Shown piece after piece: positions 18,695-27,368 of a DNA stretch of 64,000 nucleotides. This DNA is from Oscillospiraceae bacterium (lineage in GTDB: Bacteria; Bacillota; Clostridia; Oscillospirales; Ruminococcaceae), in NCBI GenBank assembly GCA_017438745.1, contig JAFRUS010000088.1:1-64000 (forward strand). Reading direction: 5' to 3'. A program made the position numbers and the translations under genes. Under the pieces are notes generated by a model. It did no database searches, was not told where the DNA came from, and saw only the letters and a list, made by a program, of their open reading frames with translations. How positions within the stretch are numbered: the first letter of the stretch is position 1; each line of letters starts with the position of its first letter.

Positions 18695-18949
18695 ATGATA
18701 AGAGATGAAATCACAGAAAACCTTTTTAAAATGCAGGACATAAAATACAGGGATTTTCAGAGTAAACTTATTCCGTCCAAAACTGCCGATGACATGATCG
18801 GTGTACGGACTCCTGAACTGCGTAAGTATGCAAAGGATCTTCTCAAAAGAGAGGACATCGATGAATTCCTGTCGAGTCTTCCTCATAAGTATTTTGATGA
18901 AAACCAGCTTCATGCATTTATTATTTCAGGCATTAAAGAGTTTGAATAA
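18695..18949 (+). pseudogene. AlkD-like DNA alkylation repair protein, N-terminal fragment
   Basis: The 84 residues MIRDEITENLFKMQDIKYRD to IISGIKEFE match the first third of the AlkD-type DNA-7-methylguanine glycosylase family (DNA alkylation repair, HEAT-like): note KLIPS, IGVRTPELRKYAK and HKYFDENQLHAFII. Family members run to about 220-240 residues; here the frame ends with TAA at 18947-18949 and the catalytic part is missing. CAGGAGA lies before ATG 18695. A second, smaller remnant of the same N-terminus is at 32793-32852. Confidence 0.75.
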
Positions 18950-19000
18950 TTATTACAGCTTTGGAGTTCGATGAGGCGGCCATTACATAAATAAAAATAT

Positions 19001-19045
19001 AAAGGCAGAAGTTTTTTTCTTAATAAACTTCTGCCTTTGTTCTTT
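19001..19045 (+). terminator. Strong intrinsic terminator
   Basis: AAAGGCAGAAGTTT and AAACTTCTGCCTTT pair perfectly, followed by GTTCTTTT. Follows the truncated AlkD gene. Confidence 0.85.
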
Positions 19046-19077
19046 TATATTGTTTTGCGGTATCCGTCCCGCCTCAG

Positions 19078-19140
19078 AAAAGGTATTTTTCATCACGAGT
19101 GATGAAAAATGCTATTTATAATGCTGCCGAAGGCAGCAAC
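19078..19140. repeat. Two-hairpin intergenic element (family A), copy 3
   Basis: AAAGGTATTTTTCATCAC/GTGATGAAAAA is hairpin A, the linker is GCTATTTATAAT and hairpin B is GCTGCCGAAGGCAGC. Confidence 0.85.
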
Positions 19141-19307
19141 ATTTTTGGAAGCGGGATGGTGGAAAATGAAAATTCACAGTTAATAATAACGATAATCGGT
19201 CGCAAAACAATTGATTAATTGGATAATTAATGGTATAATAAATTAAATAATATCTCGCGATAATCGGAGAAAAACTCAGAAAGTACTTATTGAAAAAGGC
19301 GTTTTCT

Positions 19308-19420
19308 AAGGAAACGCTGATTTATTCATAAATCAGCATGGAGCTCCGGGGCGAAGCCCCGCAAATCCTACCCCCGGAAATCCGGCGAAGCCGGATTTCC
19401 GATTTGATCAGTGCTTCCCT
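19308..19420. mobile_element. MITE-like element, copy 1 (113 bp)
   Basis: Imperfect terminal inverted repeats AAGGAAACGCTGA and TCAGTGCTTCCCT bound three internal hairpins: GCTGATTTATTCATAAATCAGC-type (near the left end), CGGGGCGAAGCCCCG, and CGGAAATCCGGCGAAGCCGG with its extension. No ORF inside. The same layout and length recur at 59104-59216, so this is a non-autonomous mobile repeat. No transposase of a matching family lies in the window. Confidence 0.7.
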
Positions 19421-19475
19421 AATTAAAGAGTAATAAATAACGTTATGTTCTATCATTACAGAGAGGATGTTAAGC

Positions 19476-19694
19476 ATGGCAGAGATAATGGAAAAGAATG
19501 AACTGGATTATACCTGTGGACTTTCAGACGATGAATTAACTGAAAGATTCATAGCGTCAATTCGTATTGATGAAGAAATCAGAAAAATCAAAGGTTTACC
19601 AAGCGCAAGATACGATGATGAAACTAAACGTGCTTATCTTGAATACCCTGATGGGAGAATAGAATATGTTGGAAAACAAAATAAAACTACCTGA
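19476..19694 (+). CDS. Putative antitoxin of zeta-type kinase pair
   Basis: The 72-residue acidic protein starts at ATG 19476; GAGAGG sits too close to the earlier ATG 19467. It has DDELTERFIASIRIDEEIRK and a C-terminal SARYDDETKRAYLEYPDGRI, predicted as a helix followed by a beta hairpin. It overlaps the zeta-like toxin gene by 29 bp, the typical arrangement of a toxin-antitoxin pair. It does not look like the classical epsilon antitoxin; the assignment rests on gene order and size. Confidence 0.6.
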   Translation: MAEIMEKNELDYTCGLSDDELTERFIASIRIDEEIRKIKGLPSARYDDETKRAYLEYPDGRIEYVGKQNKTT

Positions 19695-20262
19695 AGTAAT
19701 TGTATTTGCGGGGCCTAATGGCAGCGGTAAATCTACTATTACCAAAATGGCTAAAACTGTTGGTAAATATATAAACGCAGATGATATTAAAAGTGCTATT
19801 CACTGTACTGACCTCGAAGCAGCTCAAAAGGCAGAAAGATTAAGAAATCTGGCGATTGATGAACATGAAGATTTTACTTTTGAAACAGTTCTTTCTACTG
19901 ACAGAAATCTTGAATTACTGAGGCGTGCAAAAAATGCCGGATACTTTATACGAGGAATATATGTTCTTACAGCAGATCCAGAGATCAATGTGGCTAGAGT
20001 TAATGCAAGAGTTGCTTTAGGAGGCCATGACGTACCTGAAGAAAAGATCATCAGTCGTTATGAACGGGCATTAAATCTTATACCTCAGCTTGTTGAAGTA
20101 TGCGATATTTTACATATTTATGATAATACTAAATTACCGTTCAGAATTTTCAAGAAAAGAAAGACAGTTTACTATCATTGGAGCAATAAATACTGGGATA
20201 AACAAGCTGTTTCCAAACTGACCGGAATACCACTGGAAAGTTTTGAAGAAATCAATAATTAA
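19666..20262 (+). CDS. Zeta-toxin-like P-loop kinase
   Basis: This 198-residue protein has Walker A GPNGSGKS at residues 16-23, NADDI (38-42, the catalytic Asp region of zeta toxins), FETVLST at about 66-72 and RVALGGHDVPEEKIISRYER, all features of the zeta/UNG1-kinase family. These enzymes phosphorylate UDP-N-acetylamino sugars and block peptidoglycan synthesis. The start at 19666 overlaps the upstream antitoxin-like gene, implying translational coupling. A housekeeping kinase of the same family cannot be excluded. Confidence 0.8.
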   Translation: MLENKIKLPEVIVFAGPNGSGKSTITKMAKTVGKYINADDIKSAIHCTDLEAAQKAERLRNLAIDEHEDFTFETVLSTDRNLELLRRAKNAGYFIRGIYVLTADPEINVARVNARVALGGHDVPEEKIISRYERALNLIPQLVEVCDILHIYDNTKLPFRIFKKRKTVYYHWSNKYWDKQAVSKLTGIPLESFEEINN

Positions 20263-20310
20263 TCACTTCGCCATATCTGATATTGCAGTCAACAGGTGAT
20301 TGTGAACGAT

Positions 20311-20339
20311 AAATGGTCGCCTCAGTGAGGCGACCATTA
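20311..20339. repeat. Isolated hairpin B of family A
   Basis: ATGGTCGCC and GGCGACCAT (20313-20337) around TCAGTGA, followed by ATTATATTTCAGA. Same hairpin and flanks as the right half of copies 2, 4 and 5. Confidence 0.7.
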
Positions 20340-20370
20340 TATTTCAGACAGCAAGAACTTAGTATCCGCC

Positions 20371-20399
20371 TTGTACTGATAATCAAATTATGGTATAAT
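20371..20399 (+). promoter_or_regulatory. Promoter shared with other repeat-associated genes
   Basis: TTGTAC (20371-20376), 17 bp, TATAAT (20394-20399). The whole stretch TTGTACTGATAATC to TATAAT is nearly repeated at 45848-45876 and, degenerate, at about 43908-43930, each time downstream of, or near, hairpin B sequence. Confidence 0.75.
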
Positions 20400-20429
20400 A
20401 ATAGAAAACACAAGGAAAGGACAGAAATC

Positions 20430-21677
20430 ATGGGAACATATTTAAATCCTGGAAAAAAAGCTTTTGAAAAAGCTGTTAATTCTGATATTTATGTTGATAA
20501 AACTGAACTGATCCGATATCTGAATTCTATTATAAATACAAAACAGCAATATGTAAGTATTTCGCGTCCTCGCCGTTTTGGAAAAACAATAACAGTAGAT
20601 ATGATATGTGCATATTATGACAGAGATGCGGACAGCAGACAGTTGTTTTCTGAGAAAAAGCTTGCAAAGACGAAAGTTGTTCATGCTGGGACAAAGGAAA
20701 TGTTATGGGATACGTATCTCGGCAGTTTTGACGTTATTCGTCTTACAATGACAAAGTTTTTTAAAAGAAAGAAAACGGTTTCCAATGCTCTGGACGATAT
20801 GCAGCGCCTTGTTATCAGGGATTTAAAGAAAGCATATCCTGATGTTGATTATTTCGATGATGAAGATCTTATTCAGACAATAGATGATGTTTACTCTGAA
20901 ACAGACAGACAGATAATTATAGTGATCGATGAATGGGATGCCGTTTTCAGGGAACGTCAGAATGATAAGGACGGACAGAAAGAGTATCTTGATTTTCTGC
21001 GTGATCTGCTGAAGGATAATGAGCACATAGCACTTGCATATATGACCGGTATCCTTCCGATAAAAAAATATGGCAAGCATTCAGCGCTTAATATGTTTAC
21101 TGAGTACTCGATGACTTCACCGAAGGGACTCGCAGAATATGTTGGTTTTACAAAAGAAGATGTACTGGAGATATGCAGACAGAAGAATCTTAATTATGAT
21201 TTACTGAAAGAATGGTATGACGGATACAGGATCTCTAATAAACCATCTGACGAACTGATTGATGATAAAACGATATGTGACGATTTATCAGAAAGTCAGA
21301 TATACGAGATATATTGTCCGCTTTCAGTAGTAAGTGCTGCATTATATAAAAAGCTGGAAAGTTACTGGAATAAAACTGAAACTTATGAAGCTCTTGCAGA
21401 ATACATCCGTAAAGATTATGACGGTCTTAAAGAATCCGTAGCACTTCTCATGGACGGCGGAAAACTGAAAATCGATACATCCTCATATCAGAACGACATG
21501 ACTTCATTTACATGCAGAGATGACGTGCTATCGCTGCTGATCCATCTTGGTTATCTTGGATATGACGATGAGACCAGCGAAGTATTTATTCCGAATAAGG
21601 AGATAATGGATGAATTCCACACGTCGACAAAGTCAGATGAGTGGATACAGTTTCGAAAGGAATCTTCCGAACACTGA
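20430..21677 (+). CDS. AAA-ATPase-like/PD-(D/E)XK family protein, C-terminally truncated
   Basis: The 415-residue protein begins MGTYLNPGKKAFEKAVNSDI behind AAGGAAAGG and belongs to the family with an AAA-ATPase-like N-terminal domain (RPRRFGKT at 46-53, IVIDEWDAVF as Walker B). Family members normally continue for another 120-150 residues with a PD-(D/E)XK nuclease-like domain. Here the frame ends at ...KSDEWIQFRKESSEH, just where that domain should begin, so the nuclease part is lost. The family is abundant in gut anaerobes and poorly characterised; phage defence or regulation have been suggested. Probably a non-functional or altered product. Confidence 0.8.
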   Translation: MGTYLNPGKKAFEKAVNSDIYVDKTELIRYLNSIINTKQQYVSISRPRRFGKTITVDMICAYYDRDADSRQLFSEKKLAKTKVVHAGTKEMLWDTYLGSFDVIRLTMTKFFKRKKTVSNALDDMQRLVIRDLKKAYPDVDYFDDEDLIQTIDDVYSETDRQIIIVIDEWDAVFRERQNDKDGQKEYLDFLRDLLKDNEHIALAYMTGILPIKKYGKHSALNMFTEYSMTSPKGLAEYVGFTKEDVLEICRQKNLNYDLLKEWYDGYRISNKPSDELIDDKTICDDLSESQIYEIYCPLSVVSAALYKKLESYWNKTETYEALAEYIRKDYDGLKESVALLMDGGKLKIDTSSYQNDMTSFTCRDDVLSLLIHLGYLGYDDETSEVFIPNKEIMDEFHTSTKSDEWIQFRKESSEH

Positions 21678-21773
21678 TCCGGAATTCAAGCATCACAGCT
21701 GTGTTATCGAAAAAGCATGATGTTTCCTTAACAATATAAAGACGGAAGTATTTTGAATAAACGTATGCCTTTT
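21678..21773. other. Intergenic stretch before family A copy 4
   Basis: The first bases (21690-21721) repeat the GCATCACAGCTGTGTTATCG segment found at 17249. The rest up to 22012 holds family A copy 4 and the terminator at 21971. No gene is seen. Confidence 0.5.
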
Positions 21774-21845
21774 AAAAGGTATTTTTCATCACTCGTGATG
21801 AAAAATATATAATAGCAATGGCCGCCGTGGAGGCGGCCATTACAT
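21774..21845. repeat. Two-hairpin intergenic element (family A), copy 4
   Basis: Nearly identical to the copy at 17165: hairpin A TTTTTCATCAC/GTGATGAAAAA, linker TATATAATAGC, hairpin B ATGGCCGCC/GGCGGCCAT. Confidence 0.85.
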
Positions 21846-21970
21846 TCACTCGATTCTGAACTGGCTATCGACGATCTTATTGAGATACATGATCAGAGAC
21901 TGAAGAAATAAACGGTACAGAAGGCAGGATTCGATAAGCGCTCAGAAATGTGATGCCTTCGTCACAGCAG

Positions 21971-22010
21971 AAAAAACACGCATCCGTTTGATTACGGCTG
22001 CGTGTTTTTT
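21971..22010. terminator. Terminator of the radical SAM operon (bidirectional)
   Basis: AAAAAACACGCA and TGCGTGTTTTTT flank an inner CCGT/ACGG stem. On the minus strand it gives a stem followed by six T, 3 bp beyond the end of the last operon gene. Confidence 0.9.
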
Positions 22011-22012
22011 AA

Positions 22013-23332
22013 TCAGATAATATTCGGAACGATCCCGTGTTTGATGTGATTACGGTAGAAAACATTCACTCCGAAATAGAACATGGATGTAAACGGACGG
22101 ATGAGGAAATTTCTTGTAAATATCGTCCGCTTCAGTATGCACCTGTAGGAGTAGACTTCGTTGTACAGATCCCAGTAGGCTTTTGTAAGCTGTTCAGGGG
22201 TCATGTTTTTCGGGTAGTGTACCGCTTCACATGAATTGTACGAGTACATATCAGTGTTATAGATGCGGTCCTGCTTTTTCATTTCATCGTAATACTGGGT
22301 TCCCGGAATCGGAGTTAAAATGTAGAAGCGCGGAACGGTTATATGGTTCCGTTCAACAAATCCGGCAGTTGCTTTGATCGATTCGAGTGTGTCGCCTTCC
22401 GCACCTACCACCATTTCCGTTGAAATGTCAATGCCGTGCTTTCGTATTGTTTCAAGCTGGCGGCTGTATCTGTCCGGATGTGCCCATGCTTTCTGCATGC
22501 CGACAAGACTTTCACGGCTTATGCTTTCAAGTCCGAAGCTCAGTACGTAGCATCCGCTGTCATGAACAGCATTAAGCAGTTCTTCGTCTTCAGCGATGTC
22601 GATGGAACACTGCGTCATCCATTTCATTTTCAGTTTCCTTATTTCATTACAGAGCTCCAAAGCGTAGTCGCGGTTTGAAAAGAGGTTGTCATCGAGAAGG
22701 AGAAACTGTCTGAAACCAAGTTCCTTTACCCGTTTTATATCCCTGATCACGTCAGGAATGCTTCTTTTGAGATACTGACCGTGGTAGAGACAGTAGATGG
22801 AGCAGAAACTGCATGTCTTCGGGCAGCCTCTTCCGGCCTGAACGGGGAGAAAGTTTCCTATTTTTTTGTTTAACAGGAGTTCATAGCGCGGAAGAGGCGT
22901 TACCAGTTCGGTGAGTTTCTTCCGGTATGTTTTTTTCAGCGTACCGTTCAGATAATCATTTATCATTTCGCCCCAGGTTTCCTCGGCATCGCCTATCATA
23001 ACCGCATCACAGTATTTCTGAGCTTCCTCCGGCATGAGAGAGACCATATATCCGCCGAGGATAACAGTCTTTCCGAGTTCACGGAATTTTTTTGCGATGT
23101 CGATTGTTCTCATAACAGCATGACCCATGCTGCTGATGCCGATGAGTTCAGCATCGGTGTCGAACGGAACGTTTTCGATGGTTTCATAGCACAGATCCAC
23201 TTCAAAATCATCAGGAGTGAGTGCGGCAAGAAGAGGGAGGGCCAGACCGACAAAGTAGAGCCTTTTCTTTTTTACAAGGTTGCCGTACTGATCGTATGGT
23301 GTAGGCTGTATGAGCAATATTTTCTTTTTCAT
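22013..23332 (-). CDS. B12-binding-type radical SAM enzyme, cluster member 5
   Basis: The 439-residue protein has an N-terminal cobalamin-binding-like Rossmann domain (MKKKILLIQPTPYDQYG, LIGISSMGHAVM, VILGGYMVSLMPEEA) without the DxHxxG histidine, and a radical SAM core with C170-x3-C174-x2-C177 (GRGCPKTCSFC). Downstream segments STEMVVGAEGDT and LTPIPGTQYYDEM are typical of the family. It is the last gene of the operon, 17 bp after the previous stop, and is more distant from the other four copies, resembling HpnJ-like proteins. Reactions in this family include C-methylation, ring contraction and C-C bond formation; the substrate is unknown. Confidence 0.85.
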   Translation of the reverse strand: MKKKILLIQPTPYDQYGNLVKKKRLYFVGLALPLLAALTPDDFEVDLCYETIENVPFDTDAELIGISSMGHAVMRTIDIAKKFRELGKTVILGGYMVSLMPEEAQKYCDAVMIGDAEETWGEMINDYLNGTLKKTYRKKLTELVTPLPRYELLLNKKIGNFLPVQAGRGCPKTCSFCSIYCLYHGQYLKRSIPDVIRDIKRVKELGFRQFLLLDDNLFSNRDYALELCNEIRKLKMKWMTQCSIDIAEDEELLNAVHDSGCYVLSFGLESISRESLVGMQKAWAHPDRYSRQLETIRKHGIDISTEMVVGAEGDTLESIKATAGFVERNHITVPRFYILTPIPGTQYYDEMKKQDRIYNTDMYSYNSCEAVHYPKNMTPEQLTKAYWDLYNEVYSYRCILKRTIFTRNFLIRPFTSMFYFGVNVFYRNHIKHGIVPNII

Positions 23333-23349
23333 TTTTCCCCCTTGTTTTA

Positions 23350-24702
23350 TCAGAAACTGAAGAGGCGTTTCAGCCTGATCAGAAGTACCTTTAAAATAAA
23401 CAGTGTGCTTTGAAAATAATTATTCTCACTGTAGAGCGGAGAGTTTCTGTTCTTCCACGCAAGCTTCAGTGACAGCCTGTAGTACTGGAATGTGAAAGCT
23501 GCGGTACTCATGTGTTCGGGTTTCAGAAGGCAGTGGAACAGATCCTGTTTTGTAACGTCGTCTGTAATGAGTTTTCCTTCGTATTGTTTGTAGACAGCTG
23601 ATCCCTGCATCGGAGTGAATACTGAAACAGTCGGAATAATATCCTTCTCGGCTATCCATTTATAAAGCCGGTCGAAATCTGCTTTTTTCATACCCTGATG
23701 AACGATGAAAAGTCCCGCACAAAGGATATTGTTTTCACTGAGTATACGTATGCATTCAAGGTTTTCATCTGCAGTTGTGTGCTTGTTGTAGGATTCGAGT
23801 TCTCCGTCATCAGCTGATTCAAGGCCTACCATGACAAGAGCAAGACCGATACCGGCAAGTTCCTTCATGATGTCAGCGTTCTTTGCTATAAAGTCTGCTC
23901 TGCCGTAGATGAGATATTTTTTATGAATATCCTTTTCCTTTATGAGCCGGATAAATTCCGTGAGGTATTCACGGCTTACGAGAAAGTTGTCATCGGTAAT
24001 ATGTACGTTCGGCACGTCAAGTGATGCAATCTCGTTTACAAGGCTTTCAGCGCTTCTGCATGCGTAGTGTCCGCCGTTACGATTGGTACAGAAACAGAAA
24101 CTGCATTTCATCGGGCAGCTGAAGGAGTTCTTGACAAGTGCAAGAGGTCTGAAGCAGAGGTAACGGAAATGTTTCCGGTTACTGTAGAAAAAGCTTCTGT
24201 CCGGAACGGGAAGGGATTCAGGGCTCTCATTCACTTTAGGATTTGCTTTCCATGAGCCATCCCTGCGGAAACATATTCCCGGAATATCATCCGGTGAGCC
24301 TTTTTCCTCAATGCATTTTAATAGCTTTACAAGATTGTCAAGTCCGCTGAGATGATATAGATAATCGGCTTCCGATCCGAAGTAGTTTTCGTAATTGATC
24401 TCCACATTGGAGCCGCCGAGTATCACTTTTATATGCGGGTCGTATTTCTTTATTTCACTGCAGAAACGTATCATGAGTTTCTGCTGGGTGATGTATCCGG
24501 TTATGCATACAACATCGGGTCTCTCTATTTTCAGTTTCTTTCTGAGCGATGTGATGTCGTATCGTCTGTCCCAGATAACAGCTTCATGACCGTTGTTTCT
24601 GAAAGCGGTGAAGAGATATTCCATTTCAAGAGGTTCGTGATCAACCAGATTGGTGAAACTGAAAATCCCGACAGTCTCAGGTTTGATAAGAAGTATTTTC
24701 AT
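23350..24702 (-). CDS. B12-binding-type radical SAM enzyme, cluster member 4
   Basis: The 450-residue protein has the same two-domain plan: Rossmann-like N-terminus (MKILLIKPETVG, CITGYITQQKL, VILGGSNVEINYENYF) and radical SAM motif C196-x3-C200-x2-C203 (FSCPMKCSFCFC), with LVMVGLESADDGELESYNKH later. It is paralogous to the products at 24707, 26031 and 27365, sharing the YNKxT-xxEN and GLFV blocks. The gene starts 4 bp after the preceding stop. No cobalamin-ligating His motif is visible, as in many relatives that bind the cofactor base-off. Substrate unknown. Confidence 0.85.
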   Translation of the reverse strand: MKILLIKPETVGIFSFTNLVDHEPLEMEYLFTAFRNNGHEAVIWDRRYDITSLRKKLKIERPDVVCITGYITQQKLMIRFCSEIKKYDPHIKVILGGSNVEINYENYFGSEADYLYHLSGLDNLVKLLKCIEEKGSPDDIPGICFRRDGSWKANPKVNESPESLPVPDRSFFYSNRKHFRYLCFRPLALVKNSFSCPMKCSFCFCTNRNGGHYACRSAESLVNEIASLDVPNVHITDDNFLVSREYLTEFIRLIKEKDIHKKYLIYGRADFIAKNADIMKELAGIGLALVMVGLESADDGELESYNKHTTADENLECIRILSENNILCAGLFIVHQGMKKADFDRLYKWIAEKDIIPTVSVFTPMQGSAVYKQYEGKLITDDVTKQDLFHCLLKPEHMSTAAFTFQYYRLSLKLAWKNRNSPLYSENNYFQSTLFILKVLLIRLKRLFSF

Positions 24703-24706
24703 GGCA

Positions 24707-26029
24707 CTATTTTTCTTCAGAGCCGTTGCGGTATTTCCTGTTGAACAGGTCAGTGATACCGGCCCAGTAGATACGCGGATAGTTTACGTAGTAGAGAAAA
24801 TCAAATTCCATTTTGAAAAGGAGCATCGGCAGTTTTGAAGGCTTTATTAAAATGCTCGTTCCGCCGGTGCGTTTGTATTTGTACTTGTACAGTCTGTCCT
24901 TGTTTTCCTCGTACATTGCAGTTCCTTTGAAAGGAATGAGAATGCTGAACAGCACCCAGATAAGTTTTTCATCGCGTATGAACCTGTTTATCGCCATGAA
25001 ATCTTTATGTGTAAAATCGTAGTTTATAACGAAGAGTCCGACACAGACCATATTGTGCCTGCGCAGGATACTGATCGCCTGTCTGTTGAGATGAACGCTT
25101 GAATTCTTGTTGTATTTTTCGAGAGTAGTATCCTCGACGGCTTCCAGTCCGACAAGCATGTCACGGAAGCCTGCTTTGTAGATAAGCGGCATGATATCGC
25201 GGCAGCGAACTATACTGTCGGCTCTTGCAAATATCATAAACGTCTTTTTGCATCCGAGTTCCAGAAGCTTTCTGCATATCCGGATGACACGTTCACGGTT
25301 TACAAGAAAATCATCGTCTATAATGAATATTTTATCGTTTTTTATACTCATTATCTCTTCAATGATCTCTCCGTCCTCACGTTCCCTGTATGTGCAGCTG
25401 TTGAACTGACGGGAAATGCAGAAATTACACTGCTGCGGACATGAGAAAGAAGTTTTCATTACTGAAAAACATCCCTTGGCAAGAACGCGGAACTTGTCTT
25501 GGTTGTCATAGAAATGGCTTCTGTCCGGAAAAATTCCGTAGCTGTTTACCGGTTCACCTTTCGGATTAGCCACCCATTTTCCGTTCAGACGAAATGCGTG
25601 ACCGGTGCATTTTTTCATAACCTCAGGCCTGAAATCGCCGCGTACAGCTTTGCGGAAAGAATCAAGACCGTTGTCGTATGAGAGAAAGTCTATACCTTTT
25701 TTCATGAAATCACGGTAGTTGATTATAACTTCGGGACCTCCGACCATGATCTTTACCTTCGGGCGGGCGGCACGCAGCTTTGCTATAAGTTCAAGTACGT
25801 ACCATGCAGTATTGGAAATAACGGAAAACCCGACGAATGTAATTTTATAACGGTCTATCTTTTCAAGAAGACGGCGGAAACGTCCGAACGGACCCTCGAT
25901 GCCCTCGTCATGTATCCAGCATTCTCTTCCTTCAGCTTTGACACATGCCATGAGATATTCGAGACCGAGAGGCTCAAGACTGGCTACACGGGTGTCATAG
26001 TGGACACGGACAAATAAATATCTTTCCAT
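24707..26029 (-). CDS. B12-binding-type radical SAM enzyme, cluster member 3
   Basis: The 440-residue paralogue has MERYLFVRVHYDTRVASLEP at the N-terminus, IMVGGPEVIINYRDF in the Rossmann-like domain and C197-x3-C201-x2-C204 (FSCPQQCNFC) for the 4Fe-4S cluster; DMLVGLEAVEDTTLEKYNKN follows. The gap to the upstream gene is one base, so translation is coupled. It is closest to the product of 26031-27368, with which it shares the SLEPLGLEYL and VNGF/VNSY-PDR blocks, suggesting a tandem duplication. Confidence 0.85.
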   Translation of the reverse strand: MERYLFVRVHYDTRVASLEPLGLEYLMACVKAEGRECWIHDEGIEGPFGRFRRLLEKIDRYKITFVGFSVISNTAWYVLELIAKLRAARPKVKIMVGGPEVIINYRDFMKKGIDFLSYDNGLDSFRKAVRGDFRPEVMKKCTGHAFRLNGKWVANPKGEPVNSYGIFPDRSHFYDNQDKFRVLAKGCFSVMKTSFSCPQQCNFCISRQFNSCTYREREDGEIIEEIMSIKNDKIFIIDDDFLVNRERVIRICRKLLELGCKKTFMIFARADSIVRCRDIMPLIYKAGFRDMLVGLEAVEDTTLEKYNKNSSVHLNRQAISILRRHNMVCVGLFVINYDFTHKDFMAINRFIRDEKLIWVLFSILIPFKGTAMYEENKDRLYKYKYKRTGGTSILIKPSKLPMLLFKMEFDFLYYVNYPRIYWAGITDLFNRKYRNGSEEK

Positions 26030-26030
26030 A

Positions 26031-27368
26031 TCAGAACCAGCCTTTCTTCATTGTGTCATAACCGGTACCGGTGAGTGTACGTGTCATGATCTTCGGGTAG
26101 GTGATGAGGTGGAGCGCATAGTAGCGGAGCATGAATTCGACGGATGACATGTTCTCGGGTTTTATTGTTATATGGGTTCCGTCAAGCCTCCATGACCTGA
26201 AGTTTATGAGCTGATCCCTGTACTCATCATATGCGTCAGTACCTTTGTACGGAGTGAAAATTCCGAAAACTACCCACAGAAGATTGTTCTCCTTTATAAA
26301 CTTCAGAAGATTGCTGAAATCTTTGCGTGTTGCAGTATGGCTGATAACGAAAAGTCCGTTGCACGCAATGTGGTTTTTATGAAGATTGCGTATGGCTGCG
26401 ATGTTTTCTTCTCTGGTAGTCTGCTTGTTGTAGTCGGTGAGCTGGTCATCTGTAATAGCTTCAAGACCGACAAGAATATCACGGAATCCTGCCCGGTAGG
26501 CGAGGGGAAGAACCTCCGGATGTTCAGCAAGGAAGTCGGCACGGGAATATGCCATAAAGTTCTTTTTTATTCCGCGTCTGATGACCTCGCGGCAGAAAGC
26601 TGTAACACGGTCTGTGTCGAAGAAGAAGGTGTCGTCTACAAACCAGATCCTGTCGTGTCTGATTTCCTGTATTTCATCGACAACTTCCATGATGTTTCGT
26701 TCAGTGTATTTTCCGCTGTTCATTTTTGTGCAGTAGCAGAAGCTGCAGCGGAACGGACATGAGAAGGAAGCTTTGCTGAGCGCGTACTTTCCTTTCATGA
26801 AGATGAAGTTCTTTTTAAGACCCTTGTAGAATGCAGTCCTGTCAGGCTTTACGATGAATCCGTTCACCGGAGCCCCTTTTTTCTTTACGATCCAGCCTTT
26901 GTCACCGCGGTAGCATATGCCGGTCTGACGGGAAAAAACTTCTTTGGTAAGCCCTTCGGTCCAGATATTTTTAAGTGTGGCAAGTCCGTTGTCGTGGTAA
27001 ACAAGATCAGTATACTTTGTACAGAAATCACGGTAGTTAAGTTCTGCTTCCGGACCGCCTACCATGATAAATATTCCGGGAAATCTCTGCTTGAGCTGAT
27101 ACGCGCGGAGTTTTATATAATCCACTGTGTTTGCATTTGAATTGAATCCGATGAAATTATATCCGCCTTCCTCAATGATCCGGCACATTCTTTCAAAACG
27201 GAATGTCCACGGATACTGGAATTCATCATGAATGCGGCATTCTATGTTAAGTTCATTCGCAAGTCCTGCGAGGTATTCGAGTCCAAGCGGTTCAAGATTT
27301 GCAACTATGGAAGAATATTTCGGCCTTATAAGAAGGACTTTAAGCTTTTTTTCTGCCTTTTTCATCAT
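26031..27368 (-). CDS. B12-binding-type radical SAM enzyme, cluster member 2
   Basis: The start is placed at 27368 because GGAGGC lies just before an ATGATG there and the ATG overlaps the TGA of the upstream gene; the frame is open to 27470 but that part lies inside the neighbour. The 445-residue product has MVGGPEAELNYRDF in the N-terminal domain and C204-x3-C208-x2-C211 (FSCPFRCSFCYC). It carries DILVGLEAITDDQLTDYNKQ and a C-terminal ITIKPENMSSVEF segment shared by its paralogues. Presumed 4Fe-4S/SAM enzyme with cobalamin-type domain; substrate unknown. Confidence 0.85.
   Translation of the reverse strand: MMKKAEKKLKVLLIRPKYSSIVANLEPLGLEYLAGLANELNIECRIHDEFQYPWTFRFERMCRIIEEGGYNFIGFNSNANTVDYIKLRAYQLKQRFPGIFIMVGGPEAELNYRDFCTKYTDLVYHDNGLATLKNIWTEGLTKEVFSRQTGICYRGDKGWIVKKKGAPVNGFIVKPDRTAFYKGLKKNFIFMKGKYALSKASFSCPFRCSFCYCTKMNSGKYTERNIMEVVDEIQEIRHDRIWFVDDTFFFDTDRVTAFCREVIRRGIKKNFMAYSRADFLAEHPEVLPLAYRAGFRDILVGLEAITDDQLTDYNKQTTREENIAAIRNLHKNHIACNGLFVISHTATRKDFSNLLKFIKENNLLWVVFGIFTPYKGTDAYDEYRDQLINFRSWRLDGTHITIKPENMSSVEFMLRYYALHLITYPKIMTRTLTGTGYDTMKKGWF

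Larger units (their letters stand above)
18950..19260. other. Gap with terminator, repeat and promoter-like sequence
   Basis: Contains a half-copy of hairpin B (GAGGCGGCCATTACA, 18973-18987), the terminator at 19001, the family A element at 19078, and a promoter-like TTGATT-17-TATAAT at 19211-19239. No gene is seen. Confidence 0.5.

Noticed and set aside
21852-21911. Open segment DSELAIDDLIEIHDQRLKK ending in a stop
   Set aside because: It could be the tail of a deleted protein, but it is only 19 codons long, with no start and no identifiable family.
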